Made by a program: the position numbers and the translations under genes. From CAVVFX01 sp963747535 (GTDB lineage Bacteria; Acidobacteriota; Terriglobia; Bryobacterales; Bryobacteraceae), in NCBI GenBank assembly GCA_963747535.1, contig CAVVFX010000003.1, forward strand, positions 186,001 through 250,000: 64,000 nucleotides of DNA, given 5' to 3'. Below the pieces are notes generated by a model. It did not search any database, had not been told where the DNA came from, and was given only the letters and a program-made list of their open reading frames with translations. Below, piece by piece: positions 15,962-24,664 of the stretch. Numbering within the stretch: the stretch's first letter is position 1; each line of letters begins with the position of its first letter.

Positions 15962-16958
15962 GGGGATCCTTCCGGTGCAGCGGTAGCCACACCGAGAATT
16001 CTAATCCTTTCCCGACGTTTAGATGAGCCTTAATTTTACCATTGTGCTGGCGGACGATATCGTAAGCAGCGGCGAGGGCGACTCCGGTGGCTTCATGGCG
16101 CCGGCCGAACAATCGATTGAGCACCCGGCTCACGAACGATCCTTGACTTGCATGCCTGATGTCCATTACTACGCCTTCTTCTCCACGACGGGTGTTGAGG
16201 ACGACTGCGCTTCCCGCTGGCAGGGTTTGGACTGTATTGAGTGTCAGGGAGATCAGGAGGTTTCGGATTTGATCCGGATCGCACTCGACTGGAGGCAGAT
16301 CAGGCGTGAGCTCCTTGCGGACGAGGATGCCGTGGCCACCCAGGATAAATTCAACTTCCCGAATGGCGCCGTCGGTCACTGCCCCGAAGTCGGTTTCGCA
16401 GAATTGTGACTGGGCTGTCGCGGGACCGCGTTGCAGCAGGCGCCTGATGTTGGCGGAAAGGTGTTCGCACTCCGTGTTGATAATGCCGGCTAACTCCTGG
16501 CGCTGCTCAGGGGGGGTATCGTCTTCGGACATGAGTCCAGCCGCACTTTGAATGCTGGCAAGGGAATTCAGGTCGAAGTTGCCCTCCATCTGGGAGGGCC
16601 GGCCAAGACGGCGCCAGGTGTCCTCCCCGCTGGCAAAGGACATTTGCCTGAAACGCGGCCATGCCTTCAAAAATCTGCCTCCAAGTAGCCCCACGATTGC
16701 GAAATCCGGTATTAAAAGACTTATCCAAGCCATATCAGTCATCCCTCGCGAATCAGCCGCGAATGCGTACAATAACGAAGCAGCCACGCCGGCGGACAGT
16801 CCCGCGATCGGGCCATGCTTCAAGCTCACCAGAAGAATGGGCAGGTAGTAAATTCCCCTGACAACATGCCACCACATGCCCGGTAACGGCGCCCAAAAGA
16901 GCGCCAAGGTCAACCCTACAGCGATAATGACGGTCACTGTTGTCCATATCCGGCTCAC
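15924..16958 (-). CDS. Degenerate membrane sensor histidine kinase paired with the NtrC regulator
   Basis: About 344 residues. Three to four membrane segments (about 5-95) are followed by a short linker, a DHp-like region and an HATPase-like domain ending in 'GKGLEFSVWLPL'. The DHp motif reads 'NFDLNSLASIQSA', where kinases of this type have 'HEIRNPLASI': the phosphoacceptor His position is Asn (about residue 127). The G1 box is 'MDIRHAS' instead of DxGxG, and the G2 box is 'EATGVALAAAYDIV' instead of GTGLGL. The protein therefore looks unable to autophosphorylate. Start GTG 16958 is chosen because AAGGAG sits five bases upstream; GTG 16964 is too close to that site. Overlap with the regulator suggests it still has a role, perhaps as a phosphatase or ligand-gated binding partner. 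Confidence 0.8.
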   Translation of the reverse strand: MSRIWTTVTVIIAVGLTLALFWAPLPGMWWHVVRGIYYLPILLVSLKHGPIAGLSAGVAASLLYAFAADSRGMTDMAWISLLIPDFAIVGLLGGRFLKAWPRFRQMSFASGEDTWRRLGRPSQMEGNFDLNSLASIQSAAGLMSEDDTPPEQRQELAGIINTECEHLSANIRRLLQRGPATAQSQFCETDFGAVTDGAIREVEFILGGHGILVRKELTPDLPPVECDPDQIRNLLISLTLNTVQTLPAGSAVVLNTRRGEEGVVMDIRHASQGSFVSRVLNRLFGRRHEATGVALAAAYDIVRQHNGKIKAHLNVGKGLEFSVWLPLHRKDPHDSWPSAGGGGR

Positions 16959-17311
16959 GTTCACTCCTTAACAGTGCTCGGCGAGGAACGTCTTCAGGCC
17001 GCCGGGGGTTCGACCTGGTTCGCCGATCTCGAGAACCAGTCGAGGTTCCCGGGAAACCTTCACATCTGTTCTCAACGGCGAGGATGCAGAAAACAATTGT
17101 CCGATGCTTTTTTTTGTCCTCTTTTTGCCGCGGTTCGACCGAAAACGTGAAACATCTGCATTTTCATCATCGGGCCAGGGATCGAACGAAGATTTTAAGT
17201 CCCCGGCGCTCGGGCGTCATCATCACGGACGCAAGCTTCCCGGGCGAACTCCAAAAGCAGTCAGGTGCAGGGGAAGCCGAAAACCTCAATCCCCCAAAAA
17301 AGGAGAACAAC
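16959..17311. other. Divergent intergenic region
   Basis: 353 bases between the kinase (minus) and the exported protein (plus). It has a T-rich run at about 17107-17130. No gene and no clear sigma54 or sigma70 promoter pair was recognised. Confidence 0.4.
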
Positions 17312-17842
17312 ATGAAGAACTACAGAACGTTGGATTCGGTGACCTTGACGCTTCTCGCGGTCGGATGTCTCATGATACCGACAGCACTGAAAGCGGAGGC
17401 TCCGGATTCTGCTGACATCACCAAGCTACTTTCGGACACCAAATCGGTGGCCGTCCAGTTGAAAAACGACTCCAGCCAGATGGAATCGTTCACGCGCTCG
17501 AAGTTGAGCTGGCAGAGTTATGCGGCGAAGCTCGATACGATCAAGGCGCATATCAATAACGCGGGAGAGTTGGTCGCCAAGCTCAAGAATGCCGAGTCAA
17601 CCGGCTCGCCCTGGCAGCAATCGACAATTAAGCGGATCGAGCCCATGCTGCAGGATATGGCCGACAACCTCACGGCCACCATCAAGCATCTCTCCGACAA
17701 CCAGAGCAAGGTCCACATGCCGGCGTTCACAGATTACGTGAAAGCCAACTATGCGATGGCCGTCGATATGGAGGCCATGCTGCGCGCAGCGGTTGACTAC
17801 GGGAACGATAAGGCGAAATTCGAGAGCCTTTCCGCACCGTAG
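17312..17842 (+). CDS. Small exported helical protein of unknown function
   Basis: 176 residues. An N-terminal signal peptide ('LTLLAVGCLMIPTALKAEA', cleavage likely after about residue 26) is followed by a wholly helical, Lys/Asn/Ser-rich mature part with long amphipathic stretches ('KLLSDTKSVAVQLKNDSSQM', 'AHINNAGELVAKLKN', 'PMLQDMADNLTATIKHLSDN'). The pattern suggests a periplasmic four-helix bundle. No cysteine remains in the mature part and no family was recognised. Start ATG 17312 follows AGGAGA, a strong ribosome site, which suggests good expression. A strong intrinsic terminator follows at 17859. It lies next to a sigma54 regulator but no sigma54 promoter was seen. Confidence 0.75.
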   Translation: MKNYRTLDSVTLTLLAVGCLMIPTALKAEAPDSADITKLLSDTKSVAVQLKNDSSQMESFTRSKLSWQSYAAKLDTIKAHINNAGELVAKLKNAESTGSPWQQSTIKRIEPMLQDMADNLTATIKHLSDNQSKVHMPAFTDYVKANYAMAVDMEAMLRAAVDYGNDKAKFESLSAP

Positions 17843-17858
17843 AAGTTGACTCAGTACG

Positions 17859-17921
17859 GCCACGGATGAACACTGATAGGACGTTTGCTTCCAATCAGTG
17901 TTCATCCGTGGCTTTTTTTTT
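17859..17921 (+). terminator. Strong intrinsic terminator
   Basis: Perfect 19-bp stem (17859-17877 with 17894-17912, core gccacggatgaacactgat) and a 16-base loop, followed by nine T residues. It ends the transcript of the exported protein at 17312. The stem resembles a dispersed sequence, part of which appears again near 21455-21478. Confidence 0.85.
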
Positions 17922-17938
17922 GAATTCGCCCTTAGCAC

Positions 17939-18415
17939 CTAATGCGGCTGCTCCGGCGAGGACACCAGGGCCGGCCCGGCACGCCAGATGCGATAGCGGA
18001 CCTCGACGCCGTCCGGTACGTATACGACGAGCGGTAGCCGGCTGTTGTAGCGCAGGAGCATCTCGCCGCCGACGCTGATAAAGCGTTCCACCTGCGGGGC
18101 ATTCGGATCGACGGCCATCAGGGTCCCAGCCATGGGGCCGAGTTTGCGAAGGATGTACCGATTGTAACCCCACCCCGGAATGCTTTCAGTCACGAGGGTC
18201 CCGCCGAAGAAGTAATGGTTTTGCGCGTCGGTCTTCACTGTCTTGCCGATAATCAACTCAACCTTGAAAGCGGATTCGTCTGCCTGTTGCTGAAGGCGAA
18301 TGACATGGCGAACCATGCCTTGCTCAGCCGGAGGAAATGCCTTCAGGTCATCGGCGGCGAAGGCAGGAGAGCTCCAGATGACCGTCAGAAGCGCTATGTT
18401 TGTGATTGTTCTCAT
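17939..18415 (-). CDS. eco: Ecotin, serine protease inhibitor
   Basis: 158 residues with a signal peptide ('LLTVIWSSPAFA', cleavage about residue 20) and a full-length ecotin fold: 'EQGMVRHVIRL', 'VELIIGKTVKTD', 'GWGYNRYIL', 'MLLRYNSRLPLVVYVPD' and 'VEVRYRIWRA'. Ecotins are periplasmic dimers that block trypsin-fold proteases such as elastase. Aligned with E. coli ecotin, the reactive-site P1 Met84 becomes Leu99, followed by Met100. The two cysteines that form the E. coli disulfide (Cys50, Cys87) are both replaced (Ala64, Val102), a matched loss. Start ATG 18415. It stands alone; the neighbours are unrelated exported proteins. Confidence 0.92.
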   Translation of the reverse strand: MRTITNIALLTVIWSSPAFAADDLKAFPPAEQGMVRHVIRLQQQADESAFKVELIIGKTVKTDAQNHYFFGGTLVTESIPGWGYNRYILRKLGPMAGTLMAVDPNAPQVERFISVGGEMLLRYNSRLPLVVYVPDGVEVRYRIWRAGPALVSSPEQPH

Positions 18416-18449
18416 GGCAAGTGATCCCGGCGAGGTAACAATTTATCCT

Positions 18450-18505
18450 AACTGAGCCTGATAATACTGAGCCTATAATACTGAGCCGCGACCGTCAGAA
18501 GGTGA
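18450..18505 (+). repeat. Dispersed GAGCCGCGACCG repeat with tandem 'actgagcc' units, copy 2
   Basis: Three spaced units of actgagcc (18451, 18466, 18480), the last running into gagccgcgaccgtcag. The same core recurs at 61014 and 63714 and in reverse at 13729. Confidence 0.6.
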
Positions 18506-18523
18506 GAAAAAATCAAAGGCCGT

Positions 18524-18590
18524 AGGCGAAAGCGCCTGCGCCACCACTGCAAGTCCTGTGTTGCCAATGGTGGGGCAGGCGCTTTCGCCT
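18524..18590. repeat. Imperfect 29-bp inverted repeat
   Basis: The left arm (18524-18552) begins aggcgaaagcgcctgc and the right arm (18561-18590) is its near-exact reverse complement, with an 8-base loop. It could form a long hairpin in RNA or be a palindromic dispersed element. Confidence 0.65.
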
Positions 18591-18669
18591 GCCGCGGCCG
18601 CAAGCGGCCGATTTTTTCACAGCTCCTCAGGGAGCGGGCGTCGTTCCAAAACTGCATAACCATAAACGA

Positions 18670-18703
18670 AACGGGGCCGGATGAGTTACCATCCAGCCCC
18701 GTT
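18670..18703 (-). terminator. Intrinsic terminator of the BACON-repeat gene
   Basis: 14-bp stem (18670-18683 with 18690-18703, core aacggggc) with a 6-base loop, placed 26 bases past the stop of the minus-strand gene. The T-tract after it is broken (TTTCGTTTA), so strength is uncertain. Confidence 0.6.
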
Positions 18704-18728
18704 CGATTCTCCGGACTTCCACGGATCG

Positions 18729-21269
18729 TTAGAAGCCGACCGTGAAAATTACCGGGACTGATTGCTGAGTGCCCGGCACTCCTGGTATCTGCACCGTCAC
18801 CACGCCCAGGTAATAGCCAGGGGCAAGGTTGGCCGCGGATGCGACCACATTGATATTAGTGCCCGTAAAGGCCTGCGTCGGCGTGGCACTCAGCCATGCC
18901 CCGCCCGACGTCGTCACGCTATACTGAGCCGGCGGACCGACACTCCCCACGCTAATGGTCTGTGAAGCATTGCCTCCGGTTATAGAGTTCAACGAGAGAG
19001 TCTGAGTCGCTACACTCAGCAATGGGCCGTTACTGACCTGAAGGGATACCGGCACGTAGGATAGTGGTGTATTGCCGGCCGGGTCGTTCACGCTGATAAG
19101 AGCGTAATACCACCCGGGTGCGAGTCCCGCGGGATTGATGGATATGGTCATGGCCCCGGGCGTTGCTGCCACGGCGGGAGAGACGGTCAACCACGTACCG
19201 CCATCTGCCGTCACCCATGATGGAAAGAAGACCGTCGCATCGGTACTGCTCGAGTTGATTGTTACGGTCTGCGGCGCGGGCGCCGCACCGTTCGTCTCGT
19301 ACTGGAACGACACCTCGCCTGCGGAAGGCAGGAACACCGGCGCCGCGGATACGTTCAGGATCACCGGCACCTCAATTGTCGGGACCGACCCATCGTTGGA
19401 CTTGACCTGGATCGTGCCGTTATACGTGCCGACGCCCATGCCGGTCGTGTTGACCGCAACAGCGACGGCCGCGGGAGTCGTTCCAGTTCCCGTTACCAAT
19501 AACCAGTTGCCGCCGGTCACTGTGGTCGCACTGGGAGTGATCGGAGTGGCCGTACTACCGCTGCTCACCGCAAAAGCTTGCGGCGTAGGCGCCACTCCAT
19601 TTACCTGGTACGAAAATACCAGCCCGAACGGGCTCGCCACGAAAGTCACCGAGTTGGTAATCGTCAGAGTCACCGCAATGGTCTGCTGGCCATTGCTGGC
19701 GAGGGCCGAATTAATGTTCACCGTACCCGAGTAGGTGCCCGGGGCCAGGGTACCGGGAACGACATTGATGGTAACGTTCGCCGGAGTATACTGGCTGGAC
19801 TGGCTAACCGATAGCCACGAGCCAAAGCCGAGGGTGGAGGCAACGGCCTCAAACTGCAAGGGGACTCCCGAACTGGTGACGGAAACAAATTCCGGCGCCG
19901 GATTCGCGCCCCCGGTCGAATAATCGATCGAGACGGTGCTCCGTGCAACCGTAAGGTAGTTGGGAGACGTGATATTGACTGTGACGGGGATAGAGACCGC
20001 GCTACCTCCGCCGCTTATGGGAGTAAGCGTCACACTGGCCACGTACGTTCCGGGAAGAGTCGTGGCTGGAGGATTCACACTTACGCTTACGCCGGTAGGA
20101 GTGACGGGAACGCCGGCCGAGGCAGTGACCCAACTCGGACCTTGCACCCCGACATTGAAGTTGATGGCGCTGCCGGTGCTTTGCACGGAGAGGTACTGGG
20201 AAGGTTGGGACGTGCCGGATTGATAATTGAAAGTCAGACTGCTCGGACTGACCAACAATTGACCGGAATTGTACACGGTCAGCGTCACCGGGATCTGGGT
20301 AGCCGATACACCGGATGTAGTGGGGCTGATCGTTATGGTGCCGGAGTAGGTTCCGGATGGCAGCCCGCCAGGAACCGCGGACACGAAGAGCGAAGATGGA
20401 GTGGTCCCCGTTGCCGGGCTAGCCGATAGCCAGGCTCCGCCGCTGGTAGTTGTGGTGGAGATCGTATAGGGGACCGACCCGCCCACCGAATTCGTGATGT
20501 TCACGGCCTGGTTTTGCGGCGGATAGCCTCCGGGCTGAAAGCTGAATGACAGGAAATTGGGACTGGCCGTCAGATTGCCCGGAGTGTAGACGCGTAACGT
20601 CACAAAAACCTGCTGCTGGGAGCCCGCGGCATAACTCGGAGTGACCGTAATATAGCCGGAGTAAACGCCGGGCAGCAAGCCATTATTCGGCGAGACACTG
20701 ACATAAGCTGTAGCCGGGGTAACCGTGCTGCTGGGAGTAGCGGTTAGCCAGGGAACGGAACTCGAAAGACTAAAGGCTATCGAGTTGCCGGAACTGGTTA
20801 TCGCAAATGTCGACGTTGCGGGAGCCGGTCCGCCTTGACCGTAATCAAAGCTGAGACTACTGGGGTAAACTTGCAGATTCCCCGGGCTGGGCGACACCAC
20901 CAGGGAGACAGCTACGACCGTTTTCTGCGCCCCGGTTGACGCCACTGGCCCGATGATGATCGAGCCATCATACGTCCCCGGGGTGAGGGACGGGGTAACG
21001 GCTATACTGGCGACCAGCGTACTCGGTGTGATGCCAGTGGTCGGCGATACCGTGAGCCAGGGCGCGCCGGAGATAGTCACGGTAAATTGCGTAGGCGAGC
21101 TACCTGAAAGATACAGAACCTGGGACGCTGGATTCGAGCCGCCCACCTGATAAGCAAATGACAGAGTCTGGGGGCTCACGCCGACCAGTTGGGCATTCGC
21201 GACGCCCATGCCGGACAACAACACGAGACCGATCAAAGCGGTAAAGATCAAAAGTCGGAGACAGTTCAT
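18729..21269 (-). CDS. Secreted protein with eight BACON-type beta-sandwich repeats
   Basis: 846 residues. A signal peptide ('LLIFTALIGLVLLSGMGVAN') is followed by eight tandem repeats of about 90-105 residues. Each begins like 'SPSSLSFDYGQGG', carries 'WLTVSP' or 'WLSASP' in the middle, and closes like 'PGTYSGTITI'. These are marks of BACON-like domains, which are often linked to carbohydrate or mucin binding in Bacteroidota and are widespread in Acidobacteriota exported proteins. No enzyme domain is present, so a binding or surface role is likely. The start is taken at ATG 21269 with GAAAGG upstream; an in-frame start 12 codons earlier would blur the signal peptide. Residue usage (Thr, Ser, Gly, Val) is typical of cell-surface repeat proteins. 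Confidence 0.85.
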   Translation of the reverse strand: MNCLRLLIFTALIGLVLLSGMGVANAQLVGVSPQTLSFAYQVGGSNPASQVLYLSGSSPTQFTVTISGAPWLTVSPTTGITPSTLVASIAVTPSLTPGTYDGSIIIGPVASTGAQKTVVAVSLVVSPSPGNLQVYPSSLSFDYGQGGPAPATSTFAITSSGNSIAFSLSSSVPWLTATPSSTVTPATAYVSVSPNNGLLPGVYSGYITVTPSYAAGSQQQVFVTLRVYTPGNLTASPNFLSFSFQPGGYPPQNQAVNITNSVGGSVPYTISTTTTSGGAWLSASPATGTTPSSLFVSAVPGGLPSGTYSGTITISPTTSGVSATQIPVTLTVYNSGQLLVSPSSLTFNYQSGTSQPSQYLSVQSTGSAINFNVGVQGPSWVTASAGVPVTPTGVSVSVNPPATTLPGTYVASVTLTPISGGGSAVSIPVTVNITSPNYLTVARSTVSIDYSTGGANPAPEFVSVTSSGVPLQFEAVASTLGFGSWLSVSQSSQYTPANVTINVVPGTLAPGTYSGTVNINSALASNGQQTIAVTLTITNSVTFVASPFGLVFSYQVNGVAPTPQAFAVSSGSTATPITPSATTVTGGNWLLVTGTGTTPAAVAVAVNTTGMGVGTYNGTIQVKSNDGSVPTIEVPVILNVSAAPVFLPSAGEVSFQYETNGAAPAPQTVTINSSSTDATVFFPSWVTADGGTWLTVSPAVAATPGAMTISINPAGLAPGWYYALISVNDPAGNTPLSYVPVSLQVSNGPLLSVATQTLSLNSITGGNASQTISVGSVGPPAQYSVTTSGGAWLSATPTQAFTGTNINVVASAANLAPGYYLGVVTVQIPGVPGTQQSVPVIFTVGF

Positions 21270-21597
21270 GAGTAATGCCTTTCGGGGGCAGAAAAGTTTT
21301 GTCATGGGTGATGGAGTCCTGTATCAGGAACCAATCCCAGTTGTTGCCCGTCAGGTTAATGCTGGTGAGCCAAAGAGCGACTCAAATTATTTCCGGCATA
21401 AACGACGTGCTTCGCAGACTCCGGTTAAAACACGCTGTAAACGAAGGTCTTTATCGGTGTTAATCTGTGTTCATTCGAGGTGGTGGATGATTTTGGGAGC
21501 GACCGGAGTGAACGGTCAATATCCCGAGGAAGTGAAGGTGTGGCGCAATGCGGTTATACTCGTTGAACATGCTGCGTCTTTGTCAGGAGTTTAGAGT
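21270..21597. other. Divergent intergenic region
   Basis: 328 bases. It contains 'cggtgttaatctgtgttcat' at about 21454-21473, related to the stem of the terminator at 17859. No gene is seen. The promoter for the kinase at 21598 should lie here. Confidence 0.4.
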
Positions 21598-24450
21598 TTG
21601 CCATTGAATGCAAGGAGGTTGAAGCGAGTATCCTGGATCCTTGCTTCGTCCGGTTTAGCTGCCATTGTGGCGTTTTGGTATTTCATGGTCCGGACGCCGC
21701 CTATTCCACAGCGCACTCTGCGGATCGGCTTTGAAGTCGTTCCGCCGGTCCAGATTCGCACGGACCACGGCTTCGCCGGGGTCGCGGTGGAGACGGTCAA
21801 CGCAGCGGCGAAGCGTGCCGGCGTGTCGCTGCAGTGGGTCGAAACCGGAACCAGCTCCGACGAGGCGTTCCGGCTCGGGCTGGTGGACCTCTGGCCGATC
21901 ATGGCCGACCTGCCCTACCGGCGGAAGGTTCTCCACATCACCAAGCCATGGTTACGCAGCAACCACACCCTCGTGCTGCCCGCCGCCTCGCCAACTCCGG
22001 ACAGCAAGTTCGCCGGCCGCATCGCGCTCCACAAGATGCCGGTCCACGTTCGTCTGCTCCAGGAACAATTTCCAGCTGCTCAATTGCTTGAGTTCGCGGA
22101 CATCTCAGACGTCATGAAGGAAGTCTGTAGCGGCAGAGTCGCCGCGGGCTTTTTGGAGGATCGCGTGGCGCTGGCCGCATTGCGGGCAAAACCGGCCGAA
22201 TGCGCCTCAATAGCCCTTCGCGTCGAGACTCTTCCCGCGATGACGCTTCAGCTTGGGATCGGTTCCACCTTTGAAGCCGCGGGAGCGGCCGACAAGCTCC
22301 GCGGCGAAATCACCAATCTGTTTCGCAATGGCACCCTGGCCGCTACCATGGCGAAGTACTCCTACTACGGCCTGGACGACAGTTGGACTACCTACGATTT
22401 GATGGAGGCTGCGGAACATGCCCGGTGGATAGCTTGGGGTATCGGCTTACTCGGCATTGCGTTCGCTGTGACCGTCTGTCAAGCGGTCTACCTGCGCCAG
22501 CGTAAGAGGTCGGAAGCCGCGCTGCGAGCCAGCGACGAACGTTTCCGCGCGATTTTTCACCAGGCGGCCATGGGTGCGGCCGAGGTCACGCTCGAAGGGG
22601 TGGCGACCATGGTGAACGACCGGTATTGCGACGTGCTCGGCTTCGCCCGAGAGGAGATCTTGGGCAAAAATCTGGTGGACAAAATGCACCCGGATGATCG
22701 CGCAGCGGTGCTCGCGAACCGGCGCCGGCTCCTGGACGACGAGGCCCCGACTTACTCGATAGAGGTGCGGTTCGTCCGTAAGGACGAAGGGATTACCTGG
22801 GTAAGCTTGCACGAATCCCTGGTGCACGTCGGTGTCGGACAGCCAAGATGCTCTATCGTCCTGGTGGAAGACATTACGGAGCGCCGGCAAGCCGAAGCGG
22901 CGCTGCAGGAAAGCGAAAAGCGTTTTCGAAATATGGCCGACACCAGCCCGGTGATGATCTGGGTTGCGGGTCCCGACAAGCTCTGCACCTTTTTTAACCA
23001 GGGATGGCTGAGTTTCACGGGCACTACCATGGAGGAGGCAGTCGGCTACGGTTGGGCCTCCAGCATCCATCCGGATGACCGGGACCGCTGCTTCGCCAGC
23101 TACTCTTCGGCGTTCGATGCCCGTCGCACTTTCCAGACGGAGTGCCGTAAGCGCCGGGCGGATGGAGAGTATCGATGGGTGCTGGCCACGGGTGTCCCGC
23201 GCATCGAAGCCGGTGGTTCGTTCGCCGGCTATGTCGGAACTTGTACGGATATCACCGACATCAAGCGCGCTCAGCAGGAGACGCTGGCCAGACAGAAACT
23301 GGAAAGCCTTGGCGTGCTGGCCGGGGGCATCGCTCACGACTTCAACAATCTGCTGGGCAGTATTCTGGCGACCTCGGAACTTGTCCTGGCGGATCTTCCG
23401 GTGCGCTCACCTGCGCGTGAAGGAGTTGAAGCGATCACGAAAGTGGCGGATCGCGCCGCCGGCATCGTGCGCCAGATGATGGCCTATGCGGGACAGGAGA
23501 ATCAGGAGGTCGAGCCGCTCGACCTTTCCGGCCTGGTCGGCGAGATGCTTCAGCTCTTGAAGGTCTCGATTTCAAAACGGGCCCAGTTGACGGTCGATCT
23601 CCCCAGGAACCTTCCCGCCATTCGGGCAAATGCCGCACAAATGCGGCAGTTGGCCATGAATCTCATCACCAACGCTTCAGAGGCTCTCGAAGAGCGTGAA
23701 GGCGTCATCTTTGTCGCTGTGGAGCGTGTCCGTCCGGAACCGGGCCCGCTTGCCGACGCTTCACCCAGCTTTCTGCGGGACGAGCACCTCCGGTTGGTAG
23801 TGAGCGATACCGGCTGCGGTATGACGGAAGCAATCCAGGCCAATATTTTCGATCCGTTTTTCACCACCAAATTCGCGGGACGGGGCTTGGGGCTGTCTGC
23901 TGTGCAAGGGATTGTCCTCGCCCACGGCGGCATCATCAACGTCGTGAGCGCCCCGGGTGAAGGCTCCCGCTTCGAGGTCCTGTTGCCCTGTGCGGGTGAG
24001 CTGCCGCAGGATACTCGCGACACCTCACAGCCTGACTCAGCCGGTGAAGCCGGAATCGGCCGAACCGTCCTGGTAGTCGAAGACGAGGAAGAACTCCGGC
24101 TGGCCGTTACGAAGATGCTTTGCAAACAGAAATTTTCCGTCATCGATGCCAGCGACGGACGTACCGCGGTCGAACTGTTCCGGGCCAATCAGCAGGCCAT
24201 CGAGGTGGTCCTTTTAGATCTCACCCTTCCAGGAATGACCGGCGGCGAGGTGTTGCAGGAATTGCGACAGATGCGGCCCGATGTGAAAGTCGTAATCACC
24301 ACCGCTTACAGTAAGGACAGTGCACTGGAAGCCCTTCGCGAGCAGCAACCCTGGCTATTCATCCGGAAACCATATCGGCTCAGTGAGCTGACGGACTTGC
24401 TTAGAAGCGTCTTTCCGCGCGGAGGGCCCGTCGGTCAAACCGCCGGTTGA
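21598..24450 (+). CDS. Hybrid histidine kinase with periplasmic solute-binding-like sensor
   Basis: 950 residues: N-terminal membrane anchor (about 12-30), a periplasmic SBP_bac_3-type solute-binding domain (about 38-275; 'LRIGFEVVPPVQIRTDHGFA'), a second TM helix (about 278-298), two PAS domains (about 305-425 and 430-555), HisKA with His580 ('GIAHDFNNLLGSI'), HATPase_c ('NLITNASEALE', 'DTGCGMTE', 'GRGLGLSAVQGI') and a C-terminal receiver (Asp874, 'VVLLDLTLPGMTGG'). Such BvgS-like layouts sense a small molecule in the periplasm. Start TTG 21598 follows CAGGAG. Its kinase core is closely similar to that of the frameshifted kinase at 27171-29193. No response regulator gene is adjacent. Confidence 0.9.
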   Translation: MPLNARRLKRVSWILASSGLAAIVAFWYFMVRTPPIPQRTLRIGFEVVPPVQIRTDHGFAGVAVETVNAAAKRAGVSLQWVETGTSSDEAFRLGLVDLWPIMADLPYRRKVLHITKPWLRSNHTLVLPAASPTPDSKFAGRIALHKMPVHVRLLQEQFPAAQLLEFADISDVMKEVCSGRVAAGFLEDRVALAALRAKPAECASIALRVETLPAMTLQLGIGSTFEAAGAADKLRGEITNLFRNGTLAATMAKYSYYGLDDSWTTYDLMEAAEHARWIAWGIGLLGIAFAVTVCQAVYLRQRKRSEAALRASDERFRAIFHQAAMGAAEVTLEGVATMVNDRYCDVLGFAREEILGKNLVDKMHPDDRAAVLANRRRLLDDEAPTYSIEVRFVRKDEGITWVSLHESLVHVGVGQPRCSIVLVEDITERRQAEAALQESEKRFRNMADTSPVMIWVAGPDKLCTFFNQGWLSFTGTTMEEAVGYGWASSIHPDDRDRCFASYSSAFDARRTFQTECRKRRADGEYRWVLATGVPRIEAGGSFAGYVGTCTDITDIKRAQQETLARQKLESLGVLAGGIAHDFNNLLGSILATSELVLADLPVRSPAREGVEAITKVADRAAGIVRQMMAYAGQENQEVEPLDLSGLVGEMLQLLKVSISKRAQLTVDLPRNLPAIRANAAQMRQLAMNLITNASEALEEREGVIFVAVERVRPEPGPLADASPSFLRDEHLRLVVSDTGCGMTEAIQANIFDPFFTTKFAGRGLGLSAVQGIVLAHGGIINVVSAPGEGSRFEVLLPCAGELPQDTRDTSQPDSAGEAGIGRTVLVVEDEEELRLAVTKMLCKQKFSVIDASDGRTAVELFRANQQAIEVVLLDLTLPGMTGGEVLQELRQMRPDVKVVITTAYSKDSALEALREQQPWLFIRKPYRLSELTDLLRSVFPRGGPVGQTAG

Positions 24451-24664
24451 ACGGCGGCCGGACGGATACGACCGGTTCGCCTAAAAAAAAAGAGCCTTCG
24501 CCCGCGAATCGGAATCATACCGCACAAACGCCGGAAATCGGCCGGCAACGCCATTGTGATCTCCTGATACGCAAGCGTTTTACCGCCTCCGCGGTTACCG
24601 TGCTTTCGGCGGGCCACCGGCGCGAGCGGTGGCCGCCGCAATTCCAAATCCAAGGAATCCGCTA

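Larger units (their letters stand above)
18416..18728. other. Intergenic region rich in repeats and hairpins
   Basis: 313 bases with no gene. It holds a tandem 'actgagcc' repeat (18450-18505), a long imperfect inverted repeat (18524-18590), a GC hairpin followed by six T at 18593-18618, and the terminator for the minus-strand gene (18670-18703). Confidence 0.6.

Noticed and set aside
14465..16033. A 522-codon open frame on the plus strand opposite the NtrC-type regulator
   Set aside because: It is a mirror frame caused by codon bias at high G+C; its product has no family features, while the minus-strand frame has every NtrC motif.
17100..17135. Possible sigma54 (-24/-12) promoter before the exported protein
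   Set aside because: No TGGC-N9-TTGC-like pair was found in the T-rich stretch or elsewhere in the gap.
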